Assembly: GCA_004352715.1 (NCBI GenBank)
Contig: SCFE01000064.1
Coordinates: forward strand, 1,652,226 to 1,716,225
Reading direction: 5' to 3'
DNA length: 64,000 nt
From: Hofstenia miamia
Taxonomy: Eukaryota; Xenacoelomorpha; Acoela
Both the position numbers and the translations under genes were made by a program. Below, piece after piece: positions 1 through 12,659 of the stretch. The notes below the pieces were generated by a model. That model was not told where the DNA came from, did no database searches, and saw only the letters and a list, made by a program, of their open reading frames with translations. Within the stretch, counting starts at the first letter, position 1. Each line of letters opens with the position of its first letter.

Positions 1-3000
1 AGCGAATTCCACAGCCTAGAATCGCAGCATGGGAGCCGAACCTCCTAGAAGCCAAACTGGTTGATGTAGAAACAGGTATAAAAAGCTCAGCCGAGTCGGA
101 TCGGGTCGAAGGTTGTTTCTTTTGATCGGGGCATGTTGGGTTAATCAATAACGTTGATATTAATTGCTGGTTACATGTATAGGTTTAAATACTACATTGA
201 ACAATTGAAAAGGGTACTACATATAACTGCTTGGCCCCATGACAACCACTGCATAGCAAAAAATTTATTTTCCCACTACTAGCTAGCTAGTTATGTGTTA
301 TATATTTTTATTTGTTTTAGTGTAGTCGTGTCAAACTTAGAAAGACGGATCGTGTACACATTTAATTTGCGTCGGGTCCAAAAAGTTTGACCCCGTTTCC
401 GTGCCTTCATTGGACTAGTCTTCTTCAACCATTAAACTATGAGCACAATGTTAAAGACATTTTTTCATATGTTTAAACAGCTTACAGCATCAAATAAAAA
501 AAACCTGGTTTCAACAATATCGTGCCACTGCTCATTCTACATGAGTTTGTGTCCTGCAAAATATATTAATGCTATTGGACTCACTGTTCATTCAAATTAT
601 AAGAATAATTTTGGTAGGATTTCACACAATACTTTTGTTTGGCATATTTAATTGACATCGGTGCAAGTACTTGCATATTCTCTTGAGCAGTTAACACTTG
701 CTGACTAAACATAGTTATGAAGAATATATTAAATTGAAGTGCTATTACAAAATCAGTGATGCATTTAATTTCATTGAGTAACTTTCATTATGATAAATGA
801 CTTAAAGAAAATTGTCCAATAACACTTATCAATAGAAATTAATAAATCATTGACATTTGCATAATATCTATTAGTGATAAAGTTGTTGCTTTGATAATTG
901 AGCATCGAATACAGATAAATCAATTACTGCAGCCACTTAAATGTATTTGAAAAGTAATAATCGGAATTTGCTCTATTAACATTGCTAAAATTACATTTCA
1001 TTCTGAAATCGATTTCTTCTTCCTTATTACATTATGTTCTAATTACATTCAAACATATTATAGGCTCATATTATTGTGTTTATTAGTTACAGACATTCAT
1101 AATATTTTACAAAGAGACTTAAACATTATCCGTGCACTCTCAATACAAGAAGGATGAACTTTTAGATCCATTCGGAATTTACAGAATACTTATGTATTAT
1201 TAATACTAATATCACAACACCTACATTGATGAGATGTCTTACTACATTACAGATAAATTAATTCTCTCTACTCTAACATAATAAATTTATAAGCTCAGAT
1301 ATTTACCAATATATGTATCAATTTTTATCTTGTATTTATTTGCTTCCCAACTAGGATTGGTTGGAAGTATGTTTTCATAAACTATATAATTTTTTACATT
1401 TGAAAGTGATAAAATATTGAGTGCCTCAATGCGGGCTTCTGTTAGAAAGTGTTATATCTGGGGTAAAAATAGAATTAATGGTATTGATTGGTTTTATTGC
1501 TTTCTTAGTTCAAACCTTAGAAAAATATCAGATAGTTTTTGATATTTATTCATCAGAATTCTGAAAATTTCTCTTTTTTTATTTGTTATCAAAAACTTAA
1601 TCTTAGGCTGAAAGCCACAACCCTCAGCTAAAAATGAAATTTTTCTAAATTGTATTTTATTATTAAATGTACGTCAAACATATATTATTTAATTTACAAA
1701 GAAACTGTTTTCTTCAATATATTATGAAAATACAAAACAAAATTATATGAATAAGAACCCAGGCATATTATCACTCTCTCAATTTTAAACAAGGCAAAGT
1801 GAAGCTGGTATGCCACTAATGTGAATTTTTTATAATAATATCATTAATTAAATATGAATAATCATCAAGTTTTAGAACAATATATAAAATTCAAGTCAAA
1901 GATCATTCATGAAAGCTGTTTCAAATGCAAAGAATGTGAAAATTCACTTCTGAATCAACCAGTTGGGAAGAATATTTATGGCGATCCAGTTCATTTGCTG
2001 TGTTGTAATTAGAATTAATTGAACTGAATCAGAACTTTACTCAGCTTTTTGTGTAGTTTGCAGTGAAGATTATGACTGTATATTTGGAATTTTAAGAGCA
2101 GTTTTTGAATGAAATCATAAAATTCAGCTGACTTAATCCGACTTCTAGTTGTTTTGAACTGAAATTACTGTTATTCTCTGAGAATCATTTGAATAAACTC
2201 TTTATTTTCAAGTTTTATGCAAAAAGAAACAAGTTTTTAAATATTGAATTCAATAGGATTATTAAGCCATGATGTTTTCATTTGAAACGACACATGTCCA
2301 TAATTCTAGTGCTAAAAATAGCCATGTGTATGATATTGGATATTAATAGCCAATGACTTAGTTGAAGTGAATTTAAATTCAGATTCAGGATTTTGATGTA
2401 TAGTTTCTTGAAATCATTTGTTTCAATTATTTTTAACAAAAATGCCTTTCAATTTTTTTAAATACACTTCATAAATCTTTTTATTTATACTTTATTGCAT
2501 TTGATGATGGATCCTAATAAAGTAGCATACACTAAAATGCGCTTACTGATGACATACATTTTTGCATATAATACTTCTAGTTAGTTAAATATCACGAATT
2601 ATTTAGCAGTAATTATTTGAAAAGAACAACGATGTGCTTATATTGAATTCTCACTCTCATGCAAGGAATGGGCAGAGCTGCAAGCCATAGTAGAGCGGAG
2701 GACCGCAGTACATCAGCCGTAAGTTATTGTAATTGAAAACTTGGAACATTTCTTGTCGAGGTCTACGACATTGTGACTTGAAAAAATTAAAAATTCCTAA
2801 GGTTACAGTTGAAGAAGAAAGAAAGGTGGTCGACTAAGAGTGCAGTTGCAGTGAAAGACTGACGATCCCTCAAAATATGGTCATAATCACAAAAAAGACA
2901 TATGTATTTCTTCTCATAGAAAATCACCACTTTATAAATATATCAATTCACTATTGAATTCCTTGCAATGCAATGATCATAATTATATTATTTAAATCCT

Positions 3001-4392
3001 TTTCATTTACGCTCAAGTAATTCAGGTCGAATTAAATGAAATTATAATAAAAATATCATTTAAAAAAAGATTTATATTTTTTCATAAGTAGAAGTTTGTA
3101 GATAAACGAACATTTTCCTGTTCGTGGACCAAATATTTTGTCCTATTTACTCCTCTTAGAAAAGGGAACGAGTTCAACAATTGGATGACTTCGATGTGGG
3201 ATTGAATGATTTATGTTATCTTATTTCCATGAAATTACTTTTGCATAATGTAAATCTCATTACTTGATTCAGCTAAGCATTGAATATTGAAAAAATGGAT
3301 TATTGGAACTTGCAATTCAACTGCTTTGAACCAGAATTGTAGATGTGTCAGGATATGTTGACTTACTTAAACCTAACCCAAAGTTCAATCACTTCATTGG
3401 GACTTAACCCCCAACCCAAGTTTTATTGAATTTTTAGTGTGTTATTGGCCCAACTCAAAGTTGTGTCAAAATAGCATTCAAATATGACTAAACTACAATT
3501 TTCCTACTTCTACATGTTCTTACTTTCATATTATGATATATAAAAGAAGCACATATATGTATAATCAAACCCCTTTTTAATAATAAAAAATGAAGACAAG
3601 CAATATTTATTGCTATAAGTTTATTACATAGGGTAGTTGATTGAGCAAGAAGTATGATACAACCCATGGGCTGTGTTAGGTTGACCCAAAACATTTGTGG
3701 TTCTGCTTTGTGTGGTTCATCTACATTTGCGAAGCACATTAAGATGCCCTTGACATCATCCATTGAGACTACTATTCAGATTAAATTTACCTGTGCGGAC
3801 TACGTTCTTACTGCAGTGGCTCATAAACTTGTGAATGTATAAAAATATTTTCATTTCCCAAAATTCAATTAAAAATAAGAGTATTCTACAGTGGATTAAT
3901 CATTGTTTTCAAAGAGGGGTTTCTTCACATAAGCAAAACATGTTCTTTTTTATTTGTAATATATTGACGCTTTTATACTCTGTTGCGCTCTCAGAGTACA
4001 AATATATAGACGACACAATCCCATCTCAAACCAATGATTCAGTAAGGAAAGCAGCCTAACTCTAATTAAAACGAAAATATGGAATCATCCCAACTCATTA
4101 CAAATCTAAGTAGATAACATCTGTTAATAATTCAAATTTTTTATGTTGAAATGTGAAAGAATTTAAATAAAAAATTTCTTTAGCGATGAATAATATTTAT
4201 TTTATACTTGAAAACACACCATGGTGATATTAGAAATTTCAACTTTTGCATACCGTTGTCAAGGGATATTTTCTTTTTTTCTAACTATTTGTTTTCTCAA
4301 GAATATATTAATAGGGCAGTCATGGAAAATATAAATTAGTATACAAAATGGGTGTGTAAAAAGGCAAAGTACTCTATATACATACTGCATCA
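1..4392. other. 3' flank of the receptor gene, no gene recognised
   Basis: AT-rich sequence with no open frame that resembles a known protein. Degenerate G-rich phrases related to TCGGGT occur at about 75-115 and 350-405. A small GC-richer patch at about 2660-2880 ends in a donor-like GTAAGT (2719) and is open in two frames upstream of it, but no family was recognised. Around 3360-3440 and 3655-3700 there are scattered AACCCAA/GGGTTGA phrases. The rest shows nothing I can support. Confidence 0.5.
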
Positions 4393-4398
4393 TTTATT
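4393..4398 (-). promoter_or_regulatory. Possible polyadenylation signal of the LRR-Ig receptor gene
   Basis: AATAAA on the minus strand, about 450 bases past the receptor stop codon. In DNA this rich in A and T the hexamer is common by chance, so this is only the nearest plausible candidate. Confidence 0.25.
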
Positions 4399-4847
4399 TC
4401 AAATAATAAAAAATATAACACTTTTACAAAAATATTCATTCATCAAATCTTAAACAAGCAAATAAAATTTCGAATTGAGGTAGAAAGTATAAAAGGTATA
4501 GAAAACTGTATCCCAACCAGCTCTGTACTTATTTCACACAGCTTCTGCCAAAACAATTGCTTGGTTGGATATATATTTTGTAAAACATTTAATGCAGTTG
4601 AAGGCATCAATTTTAACAGTATGTTGAAAGAAATAGAAACAGATTGCTGAAATGGAGAAATGAAACAAAATGTCAATTGTTTTTAAAAAGTTGAAAATTT
4701 CTTCTAGAAATTTGAAAATATAAAAATATTCATTCGTTATTGCGATTGGCACCGAGTTAAGTGATACAGAACTTTATGCACGGTGTTTTTCTAAGGCATC
4801 TAAAATTATTGAAATTAACAATATAATTTAAAAATTACAGATACAAG

Positions 4848-5150
4848 TCATAGAGAAACAATTCTGCTACAAACAGGGTCGGCGTAACTGTTAGAGTGGC
4901 GATTCATTGATGATCGCTTGCGTTTTTGGTAGGACTTCTGATGATTTGGTTGTCTGTTATCTAACATGTTGAAAAGTGCTGAGCTAACTGTTGAGTGTGG
5001 AGAACTGGAATCAGGGAAGGGTGGATTACCGTTTATTGAATTACTCTCTAGCATTCTTGCAGTTCCATACTGTGATTGGTCAGATCTGGTTCTGGTTGCA
5101 GTGTTGTGCGATTTCAGTTTTACACTATTACGATAGCCTTCGACAAAAGC
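4848..5150 (-). CDS. LRR-Ig receptor, last coding exon (C-terminal cytoplasmic tail)
   Basis: The minus-strand acceptor TTTATTTAG is followed by 100 codons and a TGA stop, in phase 0, which matches the phase-0 donor at 8674. The segment is polar and low in hydrophobics. It begins AFVEGYRNSVKL, is rich in Ser, Asn and Pro in the middle, has a basic cluster QKRKR, and ends SRIVSL. The last three residues (V-S-L) fit a class II PDZ-binding C-terminus (hydrophobic at positions 0 and -2), and kekkon-type receptors are known to end in PDZ ligands. It lies about 3.5 kb downstream of the previous exon. Exon call is firm from open frame, splice phase and stop; the PDZ role is inference. Confidence 0.75.
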   Translation of the reverse strand, partial: AFVEGYRNSVKLKSHNTATRTRSDQSQYGTARMLESNSINGNPPFPDSSSPHSTVSSALFNMLDNRQPNHQKSYQKRKRSSMNRHSNSYADPVCSRIVSL

Positions 5151-5539
5151 CTAAATAAATGACTTGACCATAAATCTTTAGAAATATAATTTACACAAAA
5201 CAAGAAAAGCATCTATTAAAGAAATGCAGCAATGTAAACTCTCAATAATGCACACTCATATCCATGTAAATATTTTTCAAGATGTAATTAATTTTTTCAA
5301 AATTTTCATAGGATTGCGCCATAATATGTATCAGCATAAATAGCATGGATAATTAATAATTTTTCAAGATTAGTGCGCTGCATTGTGCATATATTACGCT
5401 TGTAATAAGAGGCCATTAATCAATAAAGGAAATTCCCCTCTGAAGTTGGGCAGAGGTTTAATACTTGCATCGAACATTAGCAATTAAGACTTGAAAAAAG
5501 TAGAGTTCTACATGATCAAAAAATAGTATTTACTGGGAA

Positions 5540-5830
5540 AATTTAGTTATATAGGACTAGGACTAATATGGGACTGGGACAATACATTCAAACCCCCGTC
5601 TCTTACGCTTGCACACAATTCTTGATGGGCCCCATTTACAACATCCTAGCACATAATCGCGTAGATGATTAAAGATCATGAACGGATATTTCTTAAAATT
5701 AATGCGTTAAAATAGATCAATAAACAGGCCGAAAACAGGCTACAATAATGCCAACAAGTTCCGAATACGTACTTGAAATAATATCTGACGGGCCGGGCTG
5801 GGACTGAAAAATTCGGCCTGTGACCATCTC
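5540..5830. repeat. Degenerate phrase repeat of the GGGACTGGGAC type
   Basis: Within the last receptor intron there are imperfect iterations of AGGACTAGGACTAATATGGG and GGGACTGGGAC (about 5552-5590), with a further phrase GGGCCGGGCTGGGACTG near 5790. The same phrases recur at 28858-29045. This looks like a decayed simple repeat, not a coding region. Confidence 0.45.
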
Positions 5831-5889
5831 TGGACATATTTAAAAAAAAATAATTACTTAGAAGAATTTGGAGAAAATTCATAAAAAAA

Positions 5890-6330
5890 TTTCTTAAATT
5901 TAAGCTTAAGCAGCCTGGTGATTTTTAAAAAATTTTCATGATGTTACAAAAACATTTAAACGCTTATAGCTCAAGAACTATTAAGGGTGTGCTCCATTTG
6001 AAAGCACCACATGATAGAGGAAAGTGACCTCTGACTTTGCGCACGGCAAGCCTCAATGGGTTTGGAATATCTTTGCACACATTAAGAAACAGTCAAAGTT
6101 CTTTGTTGCCTCCAGGGTCTCAAAACCTTATAAATACATTAACACTAAGTATGGAGAAAATTTTAATTTTTTTCAAAAATTCGAAAATTTCTAAGAAAAC
6201 TTGTTATACTATTCAACAGTCTCTGCCACAGCAAATAAGCTTTAATAGAAATTTTCAACATTGCATTAATGTATGTTCCCCAATAGACCTACCCATGCCC
6301 CAAGATTTTCAAATTTGGAAATAGGCTTGG
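5890..6330 (+). repeat. Unnamed interspersed repeat, copy 1
   Basis: Shares an ordered series of blocks with 14640-15030: GCTCAAGAACTA, then a TTGAAAGCACCAC-like block, a CCAGGGTCTCAAAACCT-like block, an AAAATTCGAAAATTTC block and an AATTTTCAACATT block. The blocks keep their order and spacing, which argues for common descent. A minus-strand copy lies at about 29170-29470, and short related ends are at 46285-46335, 47755-47815 and 49460-49522. No coding capacity or terminal repeats were found. Confidence 0.5.
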
Positions 6331-8673
6331 AGAAAATTCTTTGTAATTGTGGAAAAACGTTTTGTTCTTTAAAACAGACGCTAGGCTGTTTAAAGTTAAG
6401 ATGAAATTTATGTTTAAGTTCGGGAAAAGCAAAGGTATTGTATTGTCAATTACATTTACAAATATAAATATTAAATCAAATTTTCTTTTGAATAGACCCT
6501 TTAATACATTTAGTAAAATAATGGGATTCAGGGAAGTAAATTCATAGCACTATACTTATCAGTGGCTCACCTACAATATTGAATTAAGTATCGAAGTTTT
6601 ACTACTCATGACAGGGGAATCTAAATAAATATTTTGAAATGTTCATGTATGATTATTTTGTGTTTTAAAATTGCCGCTATTAATACTTGCATAAGCATGC
6701 AATTGCCTTCTGGTTTAGTTTGGCAACATCCTTCCAATCGGGGAAACAGTCTTAGTTTTGGTAAGTACAGTCTTGATAGTTATACAGTCCGTGCTAAAAG
6801 CTTGTTAGCACAAATTATGTGTCTCAGTTAAACTCAAATGTTGAGAACACAGCTGTGTTCTCAATAATTAGCTTCGAGATGAAGATGCCTCTTTGGATTT
6901 GTTTTTATGTAACCTCTAGACTTTTCTGTTCTTCAAGACGCTTATTTGCTATCTGCTGCTACGACAAACTTGAAAAGATTTCTAAGTTCACATTCTATTT
7001 CAAGCATTAATAAGATTGCCAATCAATTAGTTAAATTTTATGCATTATAATGAGGCAACTAAGACACCACAAAACAAAGTTTTTGTTGGAAATAAATTTC
7101 AGAGTGCTTTATGATTCTATATATTGATTATGTTGCTAATTCATCATTAATATTCAATTATCTTTGATTCCATCAAAAACCTATTTCAAATCAATACTTC
7201 ACAGAACCCAACATTTTATGTTTAAAATTAAGTGATTTATAGAGAGGGTCAACTGTGTAAGTTGTGATATAAACCTTCTTTTCGGCTATCAACTTAATTA
7301 AACCAAAGCTGGAGAATTTAGTAACACAAAGTACACCTACTATATATTAATGTTTTTGATATTATATCTATTTAATATTTTCTAAAAAATCCCAGTTCCG
7401 TCATTCATAAAATTCAATAAAATCAAATTTAATAGTCACAAGAAAATTTTAAGTTATAAAATTATCAAAAAGATTGACGATTTCATGAATACCGTAGGTT
7501 TCGGTATAATCTTGAAAGTTTATTAAATCTCAGTTCAGTTAATTTCATTTCAACGCCATCTCGTTTTACATAAAATTCAATTACATTCAAATGCGAAAAA
7601 TTCTAGCGAGTTTAATTACTTAAAATGTTCTCGCTAAATAATTTTGAAAAAAAAGAATATTTGCAATCTGCATAATCTAAGCATGTCAATTATGAAATAA
7701 TTGTATTATTGTACAAAATAATACACAAATGCAAGTAAGTAGTTGTATAGGATTGTGGTCAGCTAAAGCCATTACATAGGAAACTATTATCTTGCAATTT
7801 ACAATATAATTTCAATGTTAATTACCTTAATATTTGTAGCTAGTTTTGCTATTTAGATTAACAATTAATAAATGTTTTACTTGCTTACATTATTTTATCA
7901 TCTACATTACATAAGGTGCTCCAGAAACAACTGAGTATAATAAAATTGCAATAAATCATCCTATCTGGTATCAATCTCATAGGAGTTAAATAGTAGTTTT
8001 TTCAGTTACATTCATAGCTTGTTTCACTTAAAAATCACACTTAATGTTTACTTTTGATTAAACCATAGAAAATCTTCAAATTTGACTTGTCTTAGAAAGA
8101 TTCAAAGGCAAAAGGGCTATTATTATTTCATTGGTGCTAATTTTAAAAATTTAAGTAATTCTATTCGGAGATGCTACAGTTGACTTCTGTGTTTCTTTGG
8201 AAAAAGCGCAGCATCGACCAACGAACAACGAATCCTATCAGCCTTGCTGAAGTCGACAAAAACGTCTTAAGAAAGCATTTACCCATTGCTCTTTGCGAAT
8301 GCAACTTTGTGCATGCTTTCATGCGAAAAATACACCCGTTTAATTATTCTTTGATGGAAGTTCTGATACGTCTTCTATTAAACAGAGACTTTTATTGCTT
8401 CATAATATTCAAAGTACATGGGTAAGAATGTATTATAGTGAGGCCTTGTAGCAAGTTATTAGAATTTCTGTGTTCAGTTATTTCTTGGACAACATGTATA
8501 CCTAGTCACCATAATCGGACTTGAGAAAATTCAATTTACAAACAAACGGATAAGCATATTTACACACAGAAAGCAAGAACCAATAGCAAAATCACATGGT
8601 TTAAGTTTATACAAATTTTCCGTTGTTTGCTAAAAATTTGGATAAGCGCAGAGCAAGGCAATACATAATATAC

Positions 8674-8899
8674 CTGATGGATATCACCATTGATGTATGG
8701 GTCGTGATGCATGAATGTAGATGGAGACATATTTCCGTGTGATGAATTGCTGCGCTCAGACATCACTGTGGCATTGTTGTCATAGAGATTTGTTCCTGAA
8801 AAATAGAGATCGTTGGCGATTTCTTCACATGTGTTGGTTTTCATCATTTGACCAAACGACATTCTTTCGCGCTCTTCCCGTTTCTTAGCACGTTTATAT
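8674..8899 (-). CDS. LRR-Ig receptor, exon coding the membrane-proximal tail
   Basis: The acceptor TATATTAG is followed by A, which completes the Arg codon left open (phase 2) by the exon at 9090. Seventy-five further codons then lead to CATCAG before GTATAT, ending in phase 0. The segment starts with a very basic stop-transfer stretch (YKRAKKREERER) directly after the helix. It contains three tyrosine sites, NDLYFS, NLYDNN and DPYINGD; Y-I-N-G fits the pYxN consensus for Grb2-type SH2 domains. The intron to the transmembrane exon is only 190 bases. Exon boundaries are well supported; the signalling reading of the tyrosines is inference. Confidence 0.8.
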
Positions 8900-8970
8900 C
8901 TAATATACATGCAGATGAAAAATTTCAAAAATACTTTTAACTCTAGATTTCAAACTGATTGGAGCATAAC

Positions 8971-8992
8971 TATATATATATATATATATATA
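8971..8992. repeat. (TA)n microsatellite
   Basis: Eleven TA units in the short intron between the transmembrane and tail exons of the receptor. Confidence 0.9.
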
Positions 8993-9089
8993 ATATGCAT
9001 ATATATCATATCTAATTCGGTAGGATCATGAAACATGTCAAAACTACTCTTCAATTGAATTTCAGATGCATAGTTGCAAAATCACTTAC

Positions 9090-9322
9090 CTACAGTACAT
9101 AATTGAGCAGCACGTGGGGCAGCATAGAAAAATGACAACAAACAATATCCCACCAATTATACCAGCCTTCTGTTCTTTTGATAACCCTGCATTAACAATA
9201 ATATTAACCGTTTTGGAGTCTGAGCCCAGGTAGTTGGATCCAATACAAACAGCTTGTCCTTGTAAGTTCAAGCCAACCTCTTTTATGTACAAACCTTCTT
9301 CCGTGAACTGCATGTTTGAACC
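9090..9322 (-). CDS. LRR-Ig receptor, second half of Ig domain plus transmembrane helix
   Basis: The acceptor GCTCATAG is followed by 77 codons plus two bases and the strong donor AG|GTAAGT (phase 0 to phase 2). It continues the Ig domain from 41558: strands LYIKEVGL and QGQAVCIGSNYLGS supply the second Ig cysteine and the xxN-LG loop, followed by KTVNIIV as the last strand. The usual Tyr two before that Cys is Ala here. A helix, AGIIGGILFVVIFLCC, follows with a Cys-rich inner edge (LCCPTCC and MYC), a pattern often palmitoylated. The intron upstream is about 32.2 kb, so the Ig fold is encoded by two exons very far apart. Confidence is high from phase, cysteine spacing and helix placement. 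Confidence 0.85.
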
Positions 9323-11981
9323 CTATGAGCATCAAATTTAGTACACTAATTGTATCTACTAGTAGGCACAGACATCCACAATGTCTATTTCTATGCTGTA
9401 ATTAATCATTTAAAATTTAGTTACATAAACATTCAGTGAAATTGAAATAAGTTTATTGAGTTTATTGCAATATGCAATGATGAGTCTATAGCTATGGCTC
9501 GTGTCCACACAAATTTGCCTGATATTAAATTGAAGTGGAGTGTGATATTCTATTCAATTCAACTTTCAATTTGTTTAATTGTAGATTGTACCATAACTTC
9601 ATCAGAAATGCCTGCTTTATCTATTACAAAATTTTAATTTTGTAGATAAAAAACCGTTAAAATCAGAGACCAATTTTGTAACAAACATTTTATTTACTTA
9701 GAAATTCAGATACCACAAATCAAGACCAACTTTTATATAAATTGATGATTCCATTGAAGCCTATGTTTGGAATTCTTTTTCCTTTTGCATGAAGCTTTGA
9801 AAAAAAGTGTTTTTTAAAATGATTCTCAAAGCGCCAACATGATTCTCAAGTGACAACATGTTTTAAAATATTTGATAATTCAAATTCCTGGTAACAAGCA
9901 TACAATTTATGTTAATGGAAACAATGACGTTTAAAAGCTAGCAGTTGAGATTCAGAATTTCAATAAAAAGGAATAACAACTTAATAAAGTGTAAACTATG
10001 CTTTCAAAACTCCAAGCAATAACAGATTTTCTTTTGTACAAAAATTAAAATCAATCAGGATTAATCCAAAAGGTTGTCTTCAGTGTTGGTCTGAAGCAAA
10101 TATTCTTTTTACAGAAATCTCTTAGGAATTTTCATGGTTTAAATAAACTCTTACTTTTTTCAGAAAAGTAAATACTTTCACTTATTCAAAGGAAATTTTA
10201 GTATTAACAATTTCATCTCAAACATACAGACGCCTTTACAGAAATATACAAAATTGCTAATCACTTCTGTAAGATCTGAAAGAATGCCGTACATTCGTGA
10301 TTCTTATGATGTGATAATGACAGAAATCTCATGTTTGCATATATCAATTTTTTTTGTCAGTATTCATGTTAATTTTACAAATTTGGATATTTCTTGAATT
10401 ACTGAATAATAATGTAGGAAATTTTTAGAAACGTTTGCCGTCGATGTTTCAACTTTGACAACTAGAAATCTGCCTATCCACTGTTGCATTTTAAGAATCA
10501 TAACAATGATAGTTAGTCTGTAAAGCTGTTGCCAATTACTATTTTGTTTAATCCATTTGACTGCGAATATTGGACGTTTCCTGCATTCTATACAATCGAA
10601 AACACTTATTTCAAAACAATGAAACCCAATATTTTCCAAGCAACATTTTTGAATTAGCGACTTCACCTTAGTATTTGTTAGTGACAGCGATCTACAAATG
10701 CATCCATATAATATATTTTTTACATTTAATGTCCAAACATTTAAAAGCAGTGATACAAACAACTGCAATTCATAACACTAGATGGCATTAAATTTCAGTT
10801 TAACATTTTCAGTGATCACATCTATATAAAATTTTCTATTCCTAATTTTTTTAGAAATTCTGGTATGCTTCCTTAAATCATAATATCAACTTAAGAAAGA
10901 AATATCAAAAATGATATGGGGAAAAATGAATTTTATCTAAAAGTTATCATTGACTGCGTTTAGAACTAATCCAGACATTTTTTATTGTAAAATTTATCCA
11001 AAGAGATTCTGAACTAAGGGCAGCTACCGTAAATTTGGCAAGCAATACAAGATTCATACTGTTAATATTAGAATTTTTCCATTTAAAAGGAAAAGTAAGA
11101 CTGCTTAAAACACTGGGGTATTTCAATAAAAAAACATATTTACATTATCATGTACAGAAATTCTCCACTAGTTAATTAATAAGAATATATCAATTTTTGA
11201 AAGTGTTTGGTATATGATTGCAAGATAGTGCATGTATATGCCTAAGCAATATAATGCTTCTAGCAAATGCTTATATGCCTAGATTTTTAATAGGCTCATA
11301 ATTTGGTACATTAAACTATTTACTTTATTATGAAACTCAGTAACTTACAATATATCTGAACAGAACATTTCATTTAAAGGGCATTAAATTCAAGTCTCCT
11401 TTAAACAAAGGCTCCCCACTTGTTTTCACTCAATGGAGTAGATTAACTTAAGCCTAGATCATTTTTGGAAGAGAATCTTAAACGTAATATAAGAAACCGT
11501 GTTATATAATCTAATTAATATACATGAATATTTTGGCAGAAATATAATGAATTTATATTTTAATTGAATTGTGGAAAATATATCTTCTGACTATTTCCTT
11601 TACAAATACTTAAAAGGTATGACTAATAAATCAATTATTGGCATAGCTATGAGAAATCACTCAACGGTGAAGATCATGTCGCCTTATAAAAGAATTCTGA
11701 AAATCCAATAAAATTTGATGACGTCCGTTTATTAGTTTCTGAAAGCGGAATCTTACCACAAATTTGTATGACAATGGCTATTGAAATCCCATCTCATTTA
11801 TGAGCTTTATAAATTACAATGTGACAACGGCTTCATTGTAGTCATCATTATTTATTCATTGGCTGATGCATTATTACCATCAATACGACAAATAGATGCT
11901 ATTGTCTAAGTTGCGCGCAGACATTCGTAATACTGACGGAATGGAATGACATTTATGCAGCAGTGAGGTGACCTTTCTTAA

Positions 11982-12174
11982 GGCCCGAAACACACGATTA
12001 TTATTTCCGCGCGGAATTCCTGAGATAACTAGTTGTGCTTTAAAATAATTTGCAAACAACCGATGATTATTTACCCGCTTATTTAATTTAATAGCGAAAA
12101 AACAGTGAATATTTTAATCACAACCAACTATCTCAGGAATGCCGCGCAGAAATAATCATCGTGCGTTTCGGGCC
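11982..12174. mobile_element. MITE, PIF/Harbinger-like, with TAA target duplication
   Basis: This is a 193-bp element with long terminal inverted repeats. The left end, GGCCCGAAACACACGAT, and the reverse complement of the right end, GGCCCGAAACGCACGAT, remain alignable for about 65 bases with roughly 8-9 differences. The element is flanked on both sides by TAA (11979-11981 and 12175-12177). A 3-bp TWA duplication next to a GGCC/GGGC-type end is the signature of PIF/Harbinger transposition. The interior is too short for a gene, so it is non-autonomous. The outer ends are more GC-rich than the surroundings, consistent with insertion from elsewhere. Confidence 0.8.
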
Positions 12175-12659
12175 TAAGTATCATTTGCGAAACAACTCGC
12201 AAATCAACAATATGAGGTTGGGTTAATTGATATCTGACATTTTAGTAAGCTGTGAAAAAAATTTCGGAGGTTACATTTTAGCAAAGACCATATGCATCAT
12301 ATAGGAGAGTTGAACAATAATCGAGATAAACTCAATGTCATTCTAACATTATCTTTGTTGCAATAGTATTGATATTTAGTGAAACTTCAAATTTGAATGA
12401 AAGCATTGAAAACACAAAGACGAACATAGGAAAGAATATATAAAAAAATCACAAAATGAAAGAAATAAAGATAATTATAGAACAATTCCTAACCTAATCA
12501 TTTGAAAACGTGAGGATAAACAGAGCATTTATTAAAATGAAAATACGTATTGTACTATAATGCCTCTTTTAAACATTATAAATTTAGCACTTGCCAGTGG
12601 AGTTATACCCCAATGCAGCTAAGTAATCCCTCTCAGAACCCCTTTAAAGAAACCTCATT

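Noticed and set aside
439-651. Open frame near the left edge
   Set aside because: Composition and residue use are those of random AT-rich sequence; no motif or splice context.
2695-2720. TAGAGCGGAGGAC resembles the D-arm/anticodon-arm part of a tRNA (tyrosine type)
   Set aside because: Only about 13 bases match; no acceptor stem pairing and no B-box sequence (GGTTCGAATCC) follow within 130 bases.
10364-10768. 134-codon minus-strand open frame in the large intron
   Set aside because: Long for chance, but no recognisable motif, no good splice sites, and biased to Ile/Lys/Asn/Leu as expected of AT-rich DNA.
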